This document shows positions 4,344-5,461 of a DNA stretch of 5,461 nt, piece after piece; the first letter of the stretch is position 1, and each line of letters starts with the position of its first letter. The stretch comes from Caldilineaceae bacterium. GTDB lineage: Bacteria > Chloroflexota > Anaerolineae > Caldilineales > Caldilineaceae. The notes beneath the pieces are model-generated. The model did not search any database. It saw only the letters and a program-made list of their open reading frames with translations, and was not told where the DNA came from. The stretch lies in the NCBI GenBank assembly GCA_012032975.1, contig JAAUPU010000268.1:1-5461 (forward strand), read 5' to 3'. The translations under genes were made by a program, and so were the position numbers.

Positions 4344-5461
4344 CTACCCGCCGGCCATGACCAGATCCAGATTAGCCACGGAATCATACTCCTCTTCCAG
4401 CTCGCGGCGGAACTGCTGCGTGTAGAGCCGGTAGTAGTGGCCGCGCAGCCGCAGCAACTCGGCATGGCTGCCCATCTCCGCGATCTCGCCATCTTCGATG
4501 ACCAGGATGCGGTCGGCGTTGCGGATCGTCGAAAGGCGATGGGCGATGATGAAGCTGGTCGTGTTCGCCATCAGCGCATCCATGCCCTGCTGGATCAGCC
4601 CCTCGGTCAGCGTGTCCACCGAACTGGTCGCTTCGTCCATGACGAAGATGTCCGGTTTGGCCAACACCGCGCGCGCCAGGCTGAGCAGTTGCTTCTGACC
4701 CACCGAGAGCAACACACCTCCCTCGCCCACCTCTTCGTCATAGCCTCGCTCCAGCGTGGCGATGAACTCGTGGGCGCCGACCATGCGAGCCGCGACCTCG
4801 ACCTCCTCGTCGTCCGCATCGAGCCGACCGTAACGAATGTTCTCGCGGATCGAACCGGAGAAGAGGTGGGGCGTCTGCAAGACCACACCGATGCGTGACT
4901 GGATCGCGTTCTGGGTGAAGCGCAGATAGTCGATGCCGCCGATCAAGATCGCGCCGTGCTTGGGTTCGAAAAAACGACAGACCAGGTTGACGATGGTCGA
5001 CTTGCCGCCGCCGGTCGGACCGACCAGCGCGATGGTTTCGCCCGGCTCCACCCGCAGGTTGAAGTTGCTCAGCACCGGCTTGCCCTCTTCGTAGTAGAAA
5101 TCCACTCCCTCGAACTCGATGGTCCCGCGCAGGGTGCCGGGATCGACCGCGCCGTCAGCATCGACGATTTCGGGCGTCGAGTCCAGAAGCGAGAAGATCC
5201 GCTCGCCCGATGCGATCGCCTGCTGCATCTCGGCATAGACCCGCGCCATCTCCTGGATGGGAAAGAGCATGAAGGTGACATAGGTGATGAAGGCCTGGAT
5301 GCCACCCACAGTGATGCCGAGACCGGCCACGTTGTCCGCCTGCCAGCCGCTATACCAGACAATCGCACCCACACCCACCGCGCTGATCAGCTGCACGGTG
5401 GGCAGGAAGAGCGCCGAGAGCCAGGCCGCGCGATAGCCAGCGCGATACATCTCGCTGGAAA
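4344..5461 (-). CDS. ABC exporter half-transporter, fused permease-ATPase, C-terminal part (5' end outside window)
   Basis: The frame is open to the right edge; the N-terminal membrane helices lie beyond it. Numbering from the Met at 5450: residues 11-35 and 48-64 are the last transmembrane helices, followed by the coupling region VYAEMQQAIASGERIFSLLD. The ATPase domain starts near 110 and is complete: Walker A GPTGGGKST (144-152), Q-loop Gln192 in VVLQTPHLFSGSIRENIRYG, signature LSVGQKQ (248-254), Walker B IFVMDE with catalytic Glu273, D-loop SSVD (276-279), and H-loop His304 in IAHRLSTI. The LSVGQ form of the signature is typical of the MdlB/LmrA-like multidrug and lipid exporter group. An acidic tail (ELEEEYDSV) ends the protein. 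The substrate cannot be deduced; such proteins work as homo- or heterodimers in the cytoplasmic membrane, and a partner half-transporter may lie just upstream, outside the window. It ends at a clear terminator. Confidence 0.93.
   Translation of the reverse strand, partial: SSEMYRAGYRAAWLSALFLPTVQLISAVGVGAIVWYSGWQADNVAGLGITVGGIQAFITYVTFMLFPIQEMARVYAEMQQAIASGERIFSLLDSTPEIVDADGAVDPGTLRGTIEFEGVDFYYEEGKPVLSNFNLRVEPGETIALVGPTGGGKSTIVNLVCRFFEPKHGAILIGGIDYLRFTQNAIQSRIGVVLQTPHLFSGSIRENIRYGRLDADDEEVEVAARMVGAHEFIATLERGYDEEVGEGGVLLSVGQKQLLSLARAVLAKPDIFVMDEATSSVDTLTEGLIQQGMDALMANTTSFIIAHRLSTIRNADRILVIEDGEIAEMGSHAELLRLRGHYYRLYTQQFRRELEEEYDSVANLDLVMAGG

Noticed and set aside
4269..4898. 209-codon plus-strand ORF
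   Set aside because: Antisense to the ABC ATPase domain; the Walker, signature and H-loop motifs prove the minus strand is coding.

Overview
The window reads as a stretch of moderately high-GC bacterial chromosome in which every recognisable gene except a broken fragment at the left edge lies on the minus strand. No rRNA, tRNA, CRISPR array or intact transposase is visible. The organism cannot be fixed from the sequence. A membrane-anchored C39-type peptidase with a Pro/Thr-rich linker and a TPR tail, together with TumE/TumA and DUF4256 genes, would fit an environmental Chloroflexota-like bacterium, but this is inference. The left-edge fragment carries motifs I associate with Verrucomicrobiota/Planctomycetota secreted proteins.

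Layout, left to right. (1) 1-~460, plus strand: a frameshifted remnant of the C-terminal part of a secreted Ig-like-domain protein. (2) 461-1771, minus: an intact membrane-anchored C39-like peptidase with TPR repeats. (3) 1772-2072: a leader/intergenic region dominated by a 17-bp perfect hairpin. (4) 2073-2264, minus: a 63-codon Arg-rich single-membrane-span protein behind a textbook sigma-70-type promoter with two palindromes. (5) 2300-2780: a gene-poor patch holding the N-terminal stub of a SAM methyltransferase, bracketed by direct copies of a short repeat. (6) 2781-3395, minus: an intact DUF4256 protein. (7) 3476-4100, minus: a TumE-like toxin gene overlapping a TumA-like antitoxin gene that is broken by two opposite single-base indels. 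Its promoter lies so close to the toxin start that the mRNA should be leaderless. (8) 4138-4343: an intergenic repeat and an intrinsic terminator. (9) 4344-5461, minus: the C-terminal part of an ABC exporter half-transporter (last membrane helices plus a complete nucleotide-binding domain) that runs off the right edge.

How the genes fit together: tumE, tumA and the DUF4256 gene are co-oriented with short gaps and could form one transcript starting at about 4101. The ABC transporter is insulated from them by its terminator. The 63-aa membrane protein has its own promoter and could be co-transcribed with the peptidase downstream, unless the hairpin between them stops transcription. The mix of an intact toxin, a broken antitoxin, gene stubs and short repeats looks like an accessory region undergoing decay, although sequencing indels at short repeated-base tracts remain an alternative for tumA.
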